From: RPQJ01 sp963754535
Lineage (GTDB): Bacteria; Pseudomonadota; Gammaproteobacteria; Steroidobacterales; Steroidobacteraceae
Direction of reading: 5' to 3'
NCBI GenBank assembly: GCA_963754535.1
Contig: CAVWGG010000011.1
Location: 1-64,000, forward strand
DNA: 64,000 bases
The notes beneath the pieces are model-generated. The model did not search any database. It had not been told where the DNA came from and saw only the letters and a program-made list of their open reading frames with translations. Both the position numbers and the translations under genes were made by a program. Positions 41,717 through 50,179 of the stretch are shown here, in pieces (the first letter of the stretch is position 1; each line of letters begins with the position of its first letter).

Positions 41717-42649
41717 CTACCAGCTATACGGCAGCGGGCGCGGCTCGGCGCTGCGCCCATCCTCTAACTCGAGCACCTTTCCCGCCGCCTCCAGGTTCGT
41801 CACGGCGAGCAGTTCGATGCCGTCACCGGTCTCGGCCGCCAGCAGTACGTCCGCTGCCTTGACGCCGTCGAGCAGCAGCTGCGAGAGCGGAGCAGGGGCC
41901 GCGCCACCCGCCGCAAGATGAAAGCGCATCGTGCGTCGCTTCACGCGTCCCAGGTGATGCGTCCGTGCGACGATCTCCTGTCCCGTATAGCAGCCCTTGG
42001 TGAAACTCACGCCATCGATCAAGTCGGCGTTCAGCATCTGCGGGGTGAACTGCTCCGACGTGGCCGCGAACACGTGCGGCAGGCCCGCGGCGATGTCGGC
42101 AGCGAGCCACTCGGCTTGCGCGCGTGGATTGGGCCGGCTCAGCGACAGCCCGCTGATCGAGCGCCACGCAACGGGAGGCGCTGCGATGACTTCGCGGCCG
42201 GGAGCGTACTGGAACGTCACGACCTCGGTCGTGCCTGCGAGCGGAACCGGCGACATCGTCAGCGCGGCTTCGTCAAACACCCGGTGTGCCTGGGCCGCGG
42301 CCGCCGCGTCACCGGTGAGGATCGCGCCGACGTTCAAGTCGGCGGCCTGCAGGATTTCCACCTTTGCGCGCAAGACGAACTTGCGCAGGTGCGTGGCCAC
42401 CTTGCCGAGCAGGTCGGCAGGCAGCAGCGCGTAAATCGCTTCGTCGGTCTGGCGGAAGCGCGCGAGCGCGATGACGCGTCCCTGGTTGGTACAGCAGGCC
42501 GCCACCTGGGTTCGGCCGTCCGCCAACAGGCGCACGTCGTTGGTGAACTGGCCCTGCAGGAACGTCACGGCATCGGCGCCGCCAATGCGCAATACGCCGA
42601 AACCCGGCAGCAGTACTGCGCGAAGGGCCTGTGTGGGATCGTCGTTCAT
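41717..42649 (-). CDS. ygfZ: Folate-binding protein YgfZ
   Basis: GcvT-like, tetrahydrofolate-binding protein that supports iron-sulfur cluster enzymes and tRNA methylthiolation in E. coli; 310 residues. The family signature KGCYTGQEIVAR, with its conserved Cys, is near residue 215-226, followed by HLGRVKRR. The N-terminal DAVTFLQGQFTNDV block is also typical. It is divergent from the succinate dehydrogenase block, whose SdhB subunit carries three Fe-S clusters. Confidence 0.93.
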   Translation of the reverse strand: MNDDPTQALRAVLLPGFGVLRIGGADAVTFLQGQFTNDVRLLADGRTQVAACCTNQGRVIALARFRQTDEAIYALLPADLLGKVATHLRKFVLRAKVEILQAADLNVGAILTGDAAAAAQAHRVFDEAALTMSPVPLAGTTEVVTFQYAPGREVIAAPPVAWRSISGLSLSRPNPRAQAEWLAADIAAGLPHVFAATSEQFTPQMLNADLIDGVSFTKGCYTGQEIVARTHHLGRVKRRTMRFHLAAGGAAPAPLSQLLLDGVKAADVLLAAETGDGIELLAVTNLEAAGKVLELEDGRSAEPRPLPYSW

Positions 42650-42746
42650 TTGTTAACCCGGGTCCATTTTCAGACAGTACAGCGGGACCTTAGCCCAAGC
42701 GCTCGGTGGAGAACATAGGCAACATCTGGCAAGATCGCGGGTTGAA

Positions 42747-42947
42747 ATGAAGCCTTCGCACGACGAGCAGACCGCCCACCAGATCGACCCCTCGGCCGTA
42801 CCTTCGGCTCCTGAGCCCAAGGTCGTGCCGCATTCCGAGGCATCGCCGCCGCCGCCGGTCCTTCCGCGCGAAATCGGGGGCCGGGACGGGCCCGAGCCCA
42901 CGCGGTTCGGGGACTGGGAGAAGGCGGGGCGCTGCATCGACTTCTAG
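42747..42947 (+). CDS. DUF1674 protein, SDHAF4-like succinate dehydrogenase assembly factor
   Basis: A 66-residue protein. The first 40 residues are Pro/Ser-rich and disordered. The C-terminus, REIGGRDGPEPTRFGDWEKA followed by GRCIDF, is the DUF1674 signature shared with eukaryotic SDHAF4/Sdh8, which binds flavinylated SdhA and speeds its assembly. Placement 30 bases before sdhC supports the same role. Such genes are best known from alphaproteobacteria and mitochondria. Confidence 0.85.
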   Translation: MKPSHDEQTAHQIDPSAVPSAPEPKVVPHSEASPPPPVLPREIGGRDGPEPTRFGDWEKAGRCIDF

Positions 42948-42977
42948 CGCACTGGATTCCCGAGGAGAGGTAGCGTC

Positions 42978-43373
42978 ATGGCGCAGCCCGAGCGGCCGCT
43001 GTCCCCGTTCATGCAGTACCGTTGGCAATACACCAACACCCTGTCGATCCTGCACCGGATCACGGGCATCCTGCTGAGCCTGTGCTTTTTCGTGCTGGTC
43101 TACTGGCTGGCTGCCGCGGCCTCCGGGCCCGAACGCTACGCCGCCGCACTCGCCACGATCGGGTCGCCGCTCGTGCGGTTGCTGCTCATCGGCGGCTTGT
43201 TCTCATTCTCGTACCACCTGCTCAATGGCATCCGGCACCTCTTCTGGGACGCCGGCTACGGTTTCGAGCTTCCCATTGCGCGCAAGACCGGCTGGGCGGC
43301 GGCGATCGGCGCGGTCGTGCTGACGGCGGCGCTGTGGTTCGTGCTCGGCGCCGCGCTGGGAGGTGCGGCATGA
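42978..43373 (+). CDS. sdhC: Succinate dehydrogenase cytochrome b556 subunit
   Basis: Membrane anchor of complex II binding haem b and ubiquinone; 131 residues. RPLSPFMQYRWQYTNTLSIL with HRITG is the family opening, followed by three membrane helices (about 30-49, 63-82, 102-125). The probable haem ligand is His80 in FSYHLLNGIRHLFWD. GAGGAG precedes the ATG by 8-12 bases. It overlaps sdhD by ATGA. Confidence 0.95.
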   Translation: MAQPERPLSPFMQYRWQYTNTLSILHRITGILLSLCFFVLVYWLAAAASGPERYAAALATIGSPLVRLLLIGGLFSFSYHLLNGIRHLFWDAGYGFELPIARKTGWAAAIGAVVLTAALWFVLGAALGGAA

Positions 43374-43759
43374 GCCTGCGCAGCCCGCTCGGTCGCGTGC
43401 TCGGCCTCGGTTCCGCCAAGGGTGGTTCCGGTCACTGGTATTCGCAGCGCGTCACGGCCGTGGCGCTCGTGATCCTCGGATTCTGGTTCATCGCGTCGCT
43501 GGCGATGCTGGGCGCAGGCGCCCCGCACGCGGCGGTGGTTGGCTGGCTGCATTCGCCGTTCTCGGCGGTGATGGCGCTGCTGCTCGTCGCAGTCGCCGGG
43601 TATCACGCACAGCTGGGCCTGCAGGTCGTGTTCGAGGATTACATCAGCGACAAGGGCACGCGTCTGGTCGTGCTGGTTGCACTCAAGTTCGCGCTCGTCG
43701 TGGCCGCCCTGATCGGGATCCTCGCCGTGTTGCGCATCGCGTTCGGAGCCCAGGCATGA
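43370..43759 (+). CDS. sdhD: Succinate dehydrogenase hydrophobic membrane anchor subunit
   Basis: Second membrane subunit of complex II; 129 residues with three membrane helices. HWYSQRVTAVALVILGFWF opens the first, and YHAQLGLQVVFEDYI in the second contains the haem-side His and the conserved Asp-Tyr pair of the quinone site. The frame is open upstream, but the ATG overlapping the sdhC stop gives the right size. It overlaps sdhA by ATGA. Confidence 0.94.
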   Translation: MSLRSPLGRVLGLGSAKGGSGHWYSQRVTAVALVILGFWFIASLAMLGAGAPHAAVVGWLHSPFSAVMALLLVAVAGYHAQLGLQVVFEDYISDKGTRLVVLVALKFALVVAALIGILAVLRIAFGAQA

Positions 43760-45546
43760 CCACTGCGGATTACGCGTTCACCGATCATACGTACGACGTC
43801 GTCGTCGTCGGCGCCGGCGGCGCAGGACTGCGCGCCACCTTTGGCCTGGCCGAGCAGGGCCTCAACACGGCGTGCATCAGCAAGGTGTTCCCGACGCGCA
43901 GCCACACGGTCGCCGCGCAGGGTGGAATCAGCGCCGCGCTCGGCAACATGGGCGAGGACGACTGGCGCTTCCACTTCTACGACACCATCAAGGGTTCGGA
44001 CTGGCTGGGCGACCAGGACGCGATCGAGTTCATGTGCAAGGAAGCGCCGGCGGCGATCCTCGAACTCGAGCACTACGGCCTGCCGTTCTCGCGCACCGAG
44101 GACGGCAAGATCTACCAGCGGCCGTTCGGCGGCATGACGACGCATTATGGCAAGGGCATTGCACAGCGCACGTGCGCCGCGGCAGACCGCACCGGTCACG
44201 CGATGCTGCACACGCTGTACCAGCAGTCGCTCAAGCACCAGGCGCGCTTCTTCATCGAATACTTCGCCCTCGACCTGATCATGGAAGACGGCGCGTGCCG
44301 CGGCGTCGTGGCGCTCGACATGTCGACGGGCCAGCTGCATCGTTTCCGCGCGCACACCGTGATCCTTGCCACGGGCGGCTACGGTCGCGCGTACTTCTCG
44401 TGCACCTCGGCGCACACCTGCACAGGCGACGGCGGTGGCATGGCGCTGCGAGCCGGCCTGCCGCTGCAGGACATGGAGTTCGTGCAGTTCCATCCGACCG
44501 GCATCTACGGCGCAGGTTGCCTTATCACCGAAGGCTCGCGCGGCGAAGGCGGTTACCTCACCAATTCCGCGGGCGAACGCTTCATGGAGCGCTATGCGCC
44601 GAACGCGAAGGACCTCGCTTCGCGCGACGTCGTGAGCCGCTCGATGACGATCGAGATCCGCGAGGGCAGGGGCGTGGGCCCGCAAAAGGACCACATCCAC
44701 CTGCACCTCGAACACCTCGGCGCCGCCGTAATCCACGAGCGCCTGCCGGGCATCGCCGAGACCGCGCGCATTTTCTCGGGCGTCGACGTGACGCGCGAAC
44801 CGATCCCGGTGCTGCCGACCGTGCACTACAACATGGGCGGAATTCCCTGCAACGTGCACGGCGAAGTGGTCACGCTGCGCAGCGGCAATCCGGACTCCGT
44901 GGTGCCGGGACTGATGGCGGTGGGCGAGGCCGCTTGCGTGTCGGTGCACGGTGCGAATCGCCTCGGCTCCAATTCGCTGCTCGACCTCGTCGTGTTCGGC
45001 CGGGCGGCTGCTCACCACTGCGGCAAGACGGTCAAGCCCGGCACGTCGCACAAGCTGCTGCCGAAGGGCGCGGGCGACCTGGCCATCAGCCGGCTCGACA
45101 AGTTCCGCAACGCGAAAGGCTCGCGCCGCACGTCGGAGATTCGTCTCGACATGCAGCGCGTGATGCAGAACCATGCGGCGGTCTTCCGCACCGGCGAGTC
45201 GCTCGACGAAGGCGTGCACAAGCTCGACGCCGTCTTCGCCACGTTCTCCGACGTGCAGGTGGCTGACCGCTCGCTGGTCTGGAACACCGACCTGATCGAG
45301 ACCCTCGAACTCGACAACCTGCTGGCGCAGGCGCTGGTGACGATGTCGTCCGCGGCCAACCGCAAGGAAAGCCGTGGCGCCCATGCGCGTGAAGACTTCA
45401 AGGATCGCGACGACGTGACCTGGCTCAAGCACACGCTGGCCTGGGCCGATGCTGCGGGCAAGGTCTGTATCGACTATCGCCCGGTGCACCTGAACACGCT
45501 CACGAGCGACGTCGAGGCCATTCCGCCGAAGGCGCGTACCTATTGA
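43756..45546 (+). CDS. sdhA: Succinate dehydrogenase flavoprotein subunit
   Basis: Catalytic subunit that oxidises succinate to fumarate; 596 residues. It has a dinucleotide fold VVVGAGGAGLRA (16-27), the covalent FAD attachment motif RSHTVAAQGG with His50, FHPTGIYGAG near 247 and HGANRLGSNSLLDLVVFGR near 398. It likely needs the DUF1674 protein and SdhE encoded on either side for flavinylation and assembly. A 107-base gap with a repeat element separates it from sdhB. Confidence 0.97.
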   Translation: MTTADYAFTDHTYDVVVVGAGGAGLRATFGLAEQGLNTACISKVFPTRSHTVAAQGGISAALGNMGEDDWRFHFYDTIKGSDWLGDQDAIEFMCKEAPAAILELEHYGLPFSRTEDGKIYQRPFGGMTTHYGKGIAQRTCAAADRTGHAMLHTLYQQSLKHQARFFIEYFALDLIMEDGACRGVVALDMSTGQLHRFRAHTVILATGGYGRAYFSCTSAHTCTGDGGGMALRAGLPLQDMEFVQFHPTGIYGAGCLITEGSRGEGGYLTNSAGERFMERYAPNAKDLASRDVVSRSMTIEIREGRGVGPQKDHIHLHLEHLGAAVIHERLPGIAETARIFSGVDVTREPIPVLPTVHYNMGGIPCNVHGEVVTLRSGNPDSVVPGLMAVGEAACVSVHGANRLGSNSLLDLVVFGRAAAHHCGKTVKPGTSHKLLPKGAGDLAISRLDKFRNAKGSRRTSEIRLDMQRVMQNHAAVFRTGESLDEGVHKLDAVFATFSDVQVADRSLVWNTDLIETLELDNLLAQALVTMSSAANRKESRGAHAREDFKDRDDVTWLKHTLAWADAAGKVCIDYRPVHLNTLTSDVEAIPPKARTY

Positions 45547-45576
45547 GCGATTGGAGATCAGTGGCTGGTGTCAGGC

Positions 45577-45641
45577 GGTTAGCGAACAGCGCGCAGCGCT
45601 TTCCGGCTAGCCCCTAACCCCTAACCCCTAACCTAACCCCT
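45577..45641. repeat. Truncated TTAGGGG-type palindromic element inside the sdh operon
   Basis: Between sdhA and sdhB. A hairpin at 45577-45612 pairs GGTTAGC with GCTAGCC, GAA with TTC, and AGCGC-GCA-GCGCT (45588-45600), then tandem CCCCTAA units run to 45641. The inner part matches the element at 39946-40058 (GGTTAG..GAA facing TTCCG.CTA.CCCC), but the long G-rich left arm is missing. It ends 12 bases before the sdhB ATG, where only GAAG is seen as a ribosome binding site. Confidence 0.7.
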
Positions 45642-45653
45642 GCGAAGCATCCG

Positions 45654-46436
45654 ATGCCCCAATTCAGACTTCCCGAGAATTCCCGGGTCCAGCCCGGCAA
45701 GAGTCACGCAGCGCCGGCGGGTGCGAAGAACGTCAAGACGTTCCGCATCTACCGTTTCGACCCGGACTCGAACCAGAAGCCGCGCGTCGACACCTACGAA
45801 GTCGACATGGACAGCTGCGGACCGATGGTTCTCGACGCGCTCATCAAGATCAAGAACGAAGTCGACTCGACGCTTACGTTCCGCCGCTCGTGCCGCGAAG
45901 GCATCTGCGGTTCGTGCGCGATGAACATCGACGGCGTGAACACGCTGGCGTGCACCAAGGCCATCGGCGAGATCAAGGGCGATGCGAGGATCTATCCGCT
46001 GCCGCACATGCCGGTGATCAAGGACCTGGTGCCCGATCTCACCAACTTCTATGCGCAGTACGCTTCGGTGAAGCCGTGGCTGCAGACGCGCACGCCGGCG
46101 CCGCCCGATCGCGAGCGCCTGCAGTCGAAGGAAGACCAGGAAAAAATCGATCGCCCGTCGGCCTGCATCCTCTGCGCCTGCTGCTCGACGAGCTGCCCGT
46201 CGTACTGGTGGAACAGCGATCGCTTCCTCGGTCCGGCGGCGCTGCTCGCTGCTTACCGCTGGATCATCGATACGCGCGACGAGGCCACGGGCGAGCGCCT
46301 CGACGAACTCGAGGACCCGTTCCGGCTCTACCGTTGCCACACGATCATGAACTGCGCGCAGGCCTGCCCGAAGGACCTCAATCCGTCGAAGGCCATCGCG
46401 GAGATCAAGAAGATGATCGTCGAGCGGCAGCACTAG
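45654..46436 (+). CDS. sdhB: Succinate dehydrogenase iron-sulfur subunit
   Basis: Electron-transfer subunit of complex II; 260 residues. The [2Fe-2S] cysteines lie in CREGICGSCAMNIDG (near 80-95), the [4Fe-4S] in CILCACCSTSCPSYW (near 173-187) and the [3Fe-4S] in CHTIMNCAQACPKDLNP (near 227-243). A 20-residue N-terminal stretch precedes the ferredoxin domain. It is separated from sdhA by a palindromic repeat; sdhE follows. Confidence 0.97.
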   Translation: MPQFRLPENSRVQPGKSHAAPAGAKNVKTFRIYRFDPDSNQKPRVDTYEVDMDSCGPMVLDALIKIKNEVDSTLTFRRSCREGICGSCAMNIDGVNTLACTKAIGEIKGDARIYPLPHMPVIKDLVPDLTNFYAQYASVKPWLQTRTPAPPDRERLQSKEDQEKIDRPSACILCACCSTSCPSYWWNSDRFLGPAALLAAYRWIIDTRDEATGERLDELEDPFRLYRCHTIMNCAQACPKDLNPSKAIAEIKKMIVERQH

Positions 46437-46505
46437 TTGCGCGCATTGGCGCCCGAACCATCGGACGGGCACGGCGCGGGGCCAAGGTCGCCGTCCGAGG
46501 TGAAC

Positions 46506-46736
46506 ATGGCACGGCTGCGCTGGCGTTGCCGGCGCGGCATGCGGGAGCTCGACGTCTTGCTCACCCGGTACCTCGACCGGGTCTGGGCGACGGCGTCACC
46601 CACTGAACGCGACGCGTTCGTCCAGTTGGTCGAACTGCAGGACCCCGACCTGTTCGGGTATCTTGTGGGTCGGACCACCCCGGCCGAGGAATCCCTTCGT
46701 GACGTCATCGCCCGCATCCGTCGGCTCGAGCCTTGA
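46506..46736 (+). CDS. sdhE: FAD assembly factor SdhE
   Basis: Promotes covalent flavinylation of SdhA; 76 residues. RWRCRRGMRELD (5-16) is the SdhE signature with the RGxxE core. The frame is open to a TTG at 46437, but ATG 46506 has GAGGTG 4-9 bases upstream and gives the family length (E. coli 88). It lies downstream of sdhB and upstream of a ygfX-like gene, matching the E. coli sdhE-ygfX pair. Confidence 0.93.
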   Translation: MARLRWRCRRGMRELDVLLTRYLDRVWATASPTERDAFVQLVELQDPDLFGYLVGRTTPAEESLRDVIARIRRLEP

Positions 46737-46746
46737 GCTACCCCCG

Positions 46747-47169
46747 GTGACTGCAGCCGATCGGGTCGCGGGCGCGATGGCGGCGCTGGCAACCGCCTTC
46801 CTGGCGTGGACGGGTATCCGCTCGGGTGGCTCGGTGACGGCTTCCCTGTTGCTGGTGCTGGCGGGCAGTTCGATCATGGCGATCCAGGCCCGATCCTGGA
46901 TGCGCTCCACGCATCAACCGGCCCGGCGACTGGTGGCCCGCGCGGATGGCTCGCTGTGGCTGCACGAGGCGGGACAGGCCCCCTGCCGGATGGTGGTCGG
47001 CGTCGGCACGCGGTTGGTGGGCCCCTCGGTTTTCCTCGACCTGCTTGCGGCTTCCAACCCGGCCGGCAAGCCGTTGCGTACCTGGCTGACCCCGCTCGAC
47101 GCGCCAACTCAGGCAATTCGTCGATGGAGCGTCCTTTTACCCCGTTCCGGGCGCGTGGCTCGTTCGTGA
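46747..47169 (+). CDS. ygfX: YgfX-like (CptA) membrane protein
   Basis: A 140-residue protein with two closely spaced membrane helices (about 8-24 and 30-48), then a cytosolic domain with DGSLWLHEAGQ, GPSVFLDLLAA and LRTWLTPLDAPTQAIRRWSV, the pattern of YgfX proteins encoded after sdhE. In E. coli YgfX has been described as a toxin affecting FtsZ and MreB; whether that applies here is unknown. The start is uncertain: GTG 46747 is chosen; the frame is open to 46663, inside sdhE. Confidence 0.72.
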   Translation: MTAADRVAGAMAALATAFLAWTGIRSGGSVTASLLLVLAGSSIMAIQARSWMRSTHQPARRLVARADGSLWLHEAGQAPCRMVVGVGTRLVGPSVFLDLLAASNPAGKPLRTWLTPLDAPTQAIRRWSVLLPRSGRVARS

Positions 47170-47196
47170 CAGGGCTGCGTTTGCGCTAGCCTAGCC

Positions 47197-47853
47197 ATGA
47201 AAGCCATGCAGAACTTTCCCCCGTCGGACGAGTCTATGAAGTCGCGAGAACCTGGGGACGACGATGCCGGCCTGCCCGCGGGCACCGAGCAGAGCGACCT
47301 GGAGCTCGTGCGGCGGGCCCAGCAGAACGAGCGCGGTGCGTTCGACCTGCTGGTGCTCAAGTACCAACACAAGGTCATCAAGCTGGTGGCACGGCTGCTT
47401 CGCGATCCCACGGAAGCCGAGGATGTCGCCCAGGAAGCCTTCGTGAAGGCCTACCGGGCCCTCGGGTCGTTTCGGGGCGACAGCGCGTTCTACACCTGGC
47501 TCTATCGCATTGCGGTGAATACGGCCCGCAATTCGATTGCCTCGCGCCAGCGCCGACCCTTGGACTACGAAGCGGAATTGTCGGAAAGCGAGCAGAACAA
47601 CGTGGCGGCGCGACTCAAGCACGACGATACGCCCGAGGCGACGGTCCTCTCCGAAGAGATCCGCCAGACCGTCAACGCTGCGATCGAGCAGCTGCCCGAG
47701 GACCTGCGCACGGCCATCGTGCTGCGCGAAATCGAAGGCCTGAGTTACGAAGAGATCGCGACGACGATGGATTGCCCGGTGGGCACCGTCCGGTCGCGTA
47801 TCTTCCGTGCCCGTGAAGCCATCGATCGCGCCCTGAAACCCCTGATCGACTGA
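47197..47853 (+). CDS. rpoE: RNA polymerase sigma factor RpoE (sigma-E)
   Basis: ECF sigma factor for envelope stress; 218 residues. Region 2 is FDLLVLKYQHKVIKLVARLL to WLYRIAVNTARN (about 50-110), and region 4 is LPEDLRTAIVLREIEGLSYE followed by VGTVRSRIFRARE (about 165-210). An N-terminal extension of about 30 residues precedes the usual start; ATG at 47206 or 47236 is possible. It is followed by its anti-sigma factor and RseB/RseC-type regulators. Its release requires RseP, encoded at 11793-13160. Confidence 0.95.
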   Translation: MKAMQNFPPSDESMKSREPGDDDAGLPAGTEQSDLELVRRAQQNERGAFDLLVLKYQHKVIKLVARLLRDPTEAEDVAQEAFVKAYRALGSFRGDSAFYTWLYRIAVNTARNSIASRQRRPLDYEAELSESEQNNVAARLKHDDTPEATVLSEEIRQTVNAAIEQLPEDLRTAIVLREIEGLSYEEIATTMDCPVGTVRSRIFRAREAIDRALKPLID

Positions 47854-47874
47854 AATCCGAGTGCCGAGAACGAC

Positions 47875-48465
47875 ATGACCGACCAGATTCGTGAACAGCT
47901 TTCGGCCTTGCTCGACGGCGAACTGCCGCGGGACGAAATGGACCTGCTCATGCGGCGCCTCGGCAAGGATCCCGAGCTGCGCCGCACCTTCGGCTCCTAT
48001 GCGCTGATTGGTGAAACGCTGCGCGCCCCTGGCGGCCGGGTCGCCCCGTCGTCGTTTGCAGCGCGCGTGAGTGCCGCCATCGAAGAGGCCCCGGCCAGCG
48101 TCGACCAGTCCAGCATCGGGAAAGCACCCACTGCGCGCGCGGCGTCGACCGTGCAGCTGCCGCAGCACGTCGCCCTCTGGAAGCGACCGATGGTGCGCAC
48201 GGCACTTGCTGCCGGCGCGGCGGCCACTGCCGTGCTGCTGTTCCGCCCCGACGTAACGCCCGTTGCGCAGCTCGAAGTCACTCCCGCCAATTCCTTTGCC
48301 ATGTCCGCGAGCCCGACGCCGGCCCAGAGCCAGCGCCTCGCGGGCTACATGGTCGCCCACAGCCAGTTCTCCACGCCGATGGTCCGTCGCAACGTCCTGT
48401 CGAGCCTTCTCGCCGCCGACCCGGGCATCACGCGCGTGTCGTACGAGATGGGAGAGGCTCCCTAG
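47875..48465 (+). CDS. rseA: Anti-sigma-E factor RseA
   Basis: Single-pass membrane protein that holds sigma-E; 196 residues. The cytosolic N-terminal domain EQLSALLDGELPRDEMDLLM (about 6-25) is the RseA signature. A membrane segment lies near 107-122 (MVRTALAAGAAATAVLLF), followed by a periplasmic part. DegS and RseP cleavage is inferred from the family. It is 21 bases after rpoE and 2 bases before rseB. Confidence 0.9.
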   Translation: MTDQIREQLSALLDGELPRDEMDLLMRRLGKDPELRRTFGSYALIGETLRAPGGRVAPSSFAARVSAAIEEAPASVDQSSIGKAPTARAASTVQLPQHVALWKRPMVRTALAAGAAATAVLLFRPDVTPVAQLEVTPANSFAMSASPTPAQSQRLAGYMVAHSQFSTPMVRRNVLSSLLAADPGITRVSYEMGEAP

Positions 48466-48467
48466 CA

Positions 48468-49490
48468 ATGAGCCGACCCGCGATGAGGCGAGCTGCGGTT
48501 TGCGTCGCTGCCTGTCTGCTGGCGTTTTCGGCGCACGCCGACGATGACGCGCGGGCCTGGATCGAGCGCATGTCGGATTCGCTCGCCACGCGCAACTACG
48601 ACGGCCTGTTCACGCATTCGACGGGGCGCCAGGCCGAGACGATGCGCATCGTGCATCGGGTCGAAAAGGGCAAGAGCCTCGAACGCCTCGTGTCGCTCGA
48701 CGGCAGCGGCCGTGAAATCGTGCGCACGCGCGAGGAAGTCCACGCTTACCTCCCGGACCGCCGCGTCGTGCTCGTGGAGCCGCGCGGCGACGACGGCTCG
48801 TTGCTCAAGTCACTGCCCACTCCGGGTCCCACGCTCGATCGCTACTACCGGCTCTCCGTCGGCCAGAAGGGCAGCCGCCTGCTGGGCCGCGACGTGCGCG
48901 TCATCGACGTGCGGCCGAAAGACATCTATCGCTACGGTTACCGACTCTGGCTCGACGAAGACACGGCCATGCCCTTGCAGTCGGTCGTGACGAACGGCCT
49001 CGGCGATCCGATCGAGGTCATTCGCTTCACCCAGCTGCAGATGAAGGACAAGATTCCGTCCCGCGACATCGAGCCGGCCGTCGATGCGACTGGTTTCCAG
49101 TGGGTTCGCACGGGTCGCAAGATGGCGGCCATGCCGCAACTGCCGAGCAACGGCGGTTGGCGGCCGCTGCGCCTGCCGCCCGGCTTCCGCCTCGTCGCCA
49201 GCCGGCTGCAGCCGATTCCCGGCTCGCCGATGCCGGCCCAGCACCTGATTTTCTCGGACGGAATCGCCGCGATATCCGTTTTCATCGAACCGGGTACACA
49301 GACCGGGCCGCGACCTCCGGAAACGTCGAACATGGGGTCGGCCAACGCCTATTCGACGAGCGTGAACGGGCACGTGGTCACCGCCATCGGCGAAGTGCCG
49401 GCGGCGACGGTGCGCGAGATTGCCAATTCGGTCGTGCCGGTCCAGGGCTCCGCCGTGCCGGCCGATTCCCCGGCCAGTTCCGTCCGCTGA
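48468..49490 (+). CDS. rseB: Sigma-E regulatory protein RseB (MucB)
   Basis: Periplasmic protein that shields RseA from cleavage and senses lipopolysaccharide or lipoprotein intermediates; 340 residues. The signal peptide ends at AHA (about 22-24). The large LolA-like domain starts with ARAWIERMSDSLATRNYDGL followed by FTHSTG, and a smaller C-terminal domain follows after about 210 (FQWVRTGRK..., PPGFRLV). It sits in the order rpoE-rseA-rseB-rseC. Confidence 0.93.
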   Translation: MSRPAMRRAAVCVAACLLAFSAHADDDARAWIERMSDSLATRNYDGLFTHSTGRQAETMRIVHRVEKGKSLERLVSLDGSGREIVRTREEVHAYLPDRRVVLVEPRGDDGSLLKSLPTPGPTLDRYYRLSVGQKGSRLLGRDVRVIDVRPKDIYRYGYRLWLDEDTAMPLQSVVTNGLGDPIEVIRFTQLQMKDKIPSRDIEPAVDATGFQWVRTGRKMAAMPQLPSNGGWRPLRLPPGFRLVASRLQPIPGSPMPAQHLIFSDGIAAISVFIEPGTQTGPRPPETSNMGSANAYSTSVNGHVVTAIGEVPAATVREIANSVVPVQGSAVPADSPASSVR

Positions 49491-49493
49491 GCC

Positions 49494-49940
49494 ATGGGGC
49501 AGGTCACCGGGGTCGTCACCCGGGTCGACGCCGGTCGGGCTCGCATCGAATGCGGCGTTTCCAGTCACCCCGCATGCGGGGCCTGTGGGCCCGGGCGCGG
49601 CTGCGGCTGGCAACGATCGAACGAGCCCCGCCGGCTCGTAATCCCCGCGCGCCAGGGCTCGCGAACGCTTGAACTGGGCGACCGGCTCGAAATCCAGGTC
49701 GACGACGTCCGGCTCCTACGGGCGGCCTGCCGGTTGTACCTGCCGCCCCTGGCGGGGTTGCTGACAGGTCCGGCGTTGCTCCGGTTCGTGGGCTGGGAGC
49801 AGGGGGTCACGCCGTTGCTGGCGGCGGCGGTCGGCCTGGTGGCCGGCGGCCTGGTCGCCTGGCGGTGGACGCGGGCAGCGGTGCCGGTGCGGTGGCAGTG
49901 GCTCGGCGCCGCCGAGACCACGGCGTCGGCCCGGCCATGA
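49494..49940 (+). CDS. rseC: SoxR-reducing system / RseC-type membrane protein
   Basis: A 148-residue inner-membrane protein of the RseC/MucC family. The N-terminal cytosolic domain carries a four-cysteine cluster (CGVSSHPACGACGPGRGCGW, about 21-40) suited to a metal or Fe-S site, then two membrane helices (about 82-98 and 103-121). It modulates sigma-E or SoxR reduction in relatives. It overlaps the next gene, a glutaredoxin-like protein, by ATGA, suggesting a shared redox role. Confidence 0.88.
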   Translation: MGQVTGVVTRVDAGRARIECGVSSHPACGACGPGRGCGWQRSNEPRRLVIPARQGSRTLELGDRLEIQVDDVRLLRAACRLYLPPLAGLLTGPALLRFVGWEQGVTPLLAAAVGLVAGGLVAWRWTRAAVPVRWQWLGAAETTASARP

Positions 49941-50179
49941 CCTCGGCAGCGCTGGCGCTGTACGTCCGTGCAGGTTGTCACCTCTGCGACGAGTTCCTGC
50001 TCGATTTCTCCCTCGACCACCCGGCGTTGCTGCAGGCCCTCGAGACCCGCGACGTGGACGCCGAAACGGCCCTGGCTGCGGAGTTCGGGCTGCGCGTTCC
50101 GGTGCTCACGATCGGCGGTCGCGTGGCTTGTGAAGGCCGTTACGATCGTGGCAAGGTCGCTACAGCCCTCGGGCTATAA
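49937..50179 (+). CDS. Glutaredoxin-like (DUF836) protein
   Basis: An 80-residue thioredoxin-fold protein. C-x-x-C is at 14-17 in RAGCHLCDEF, with the cis-Pro segment RVPVLTIGG near 55-63. It belongs to the small glutaredoxin-like family found upstream of lepA in several gammaproteobacteria. The substrate is unknown. The ATG overlaps the rseC stop. Confidence 0.85.
   Translation: MTSAALALYVRAGCHLCDEFLLDFSLDHPALLQALETRDVDAETALAAEFGLRVPVLTIGGRVACEGRYDRGKVATALGL

Noticed and set aside
36008..42649. A diffusible-signal-factor quorum-sensing cluster
   Set aside because: Only rpfE and the housekeeping neighbours are present; no rpfF, rpfC or rpfG reading frame is in the window.
39946..45641. CRISPR-like repeats
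   Set aside because: Units are 7-9 bases in direct tandem without spacers, arranged as inverted arms, and there are no cas genes.
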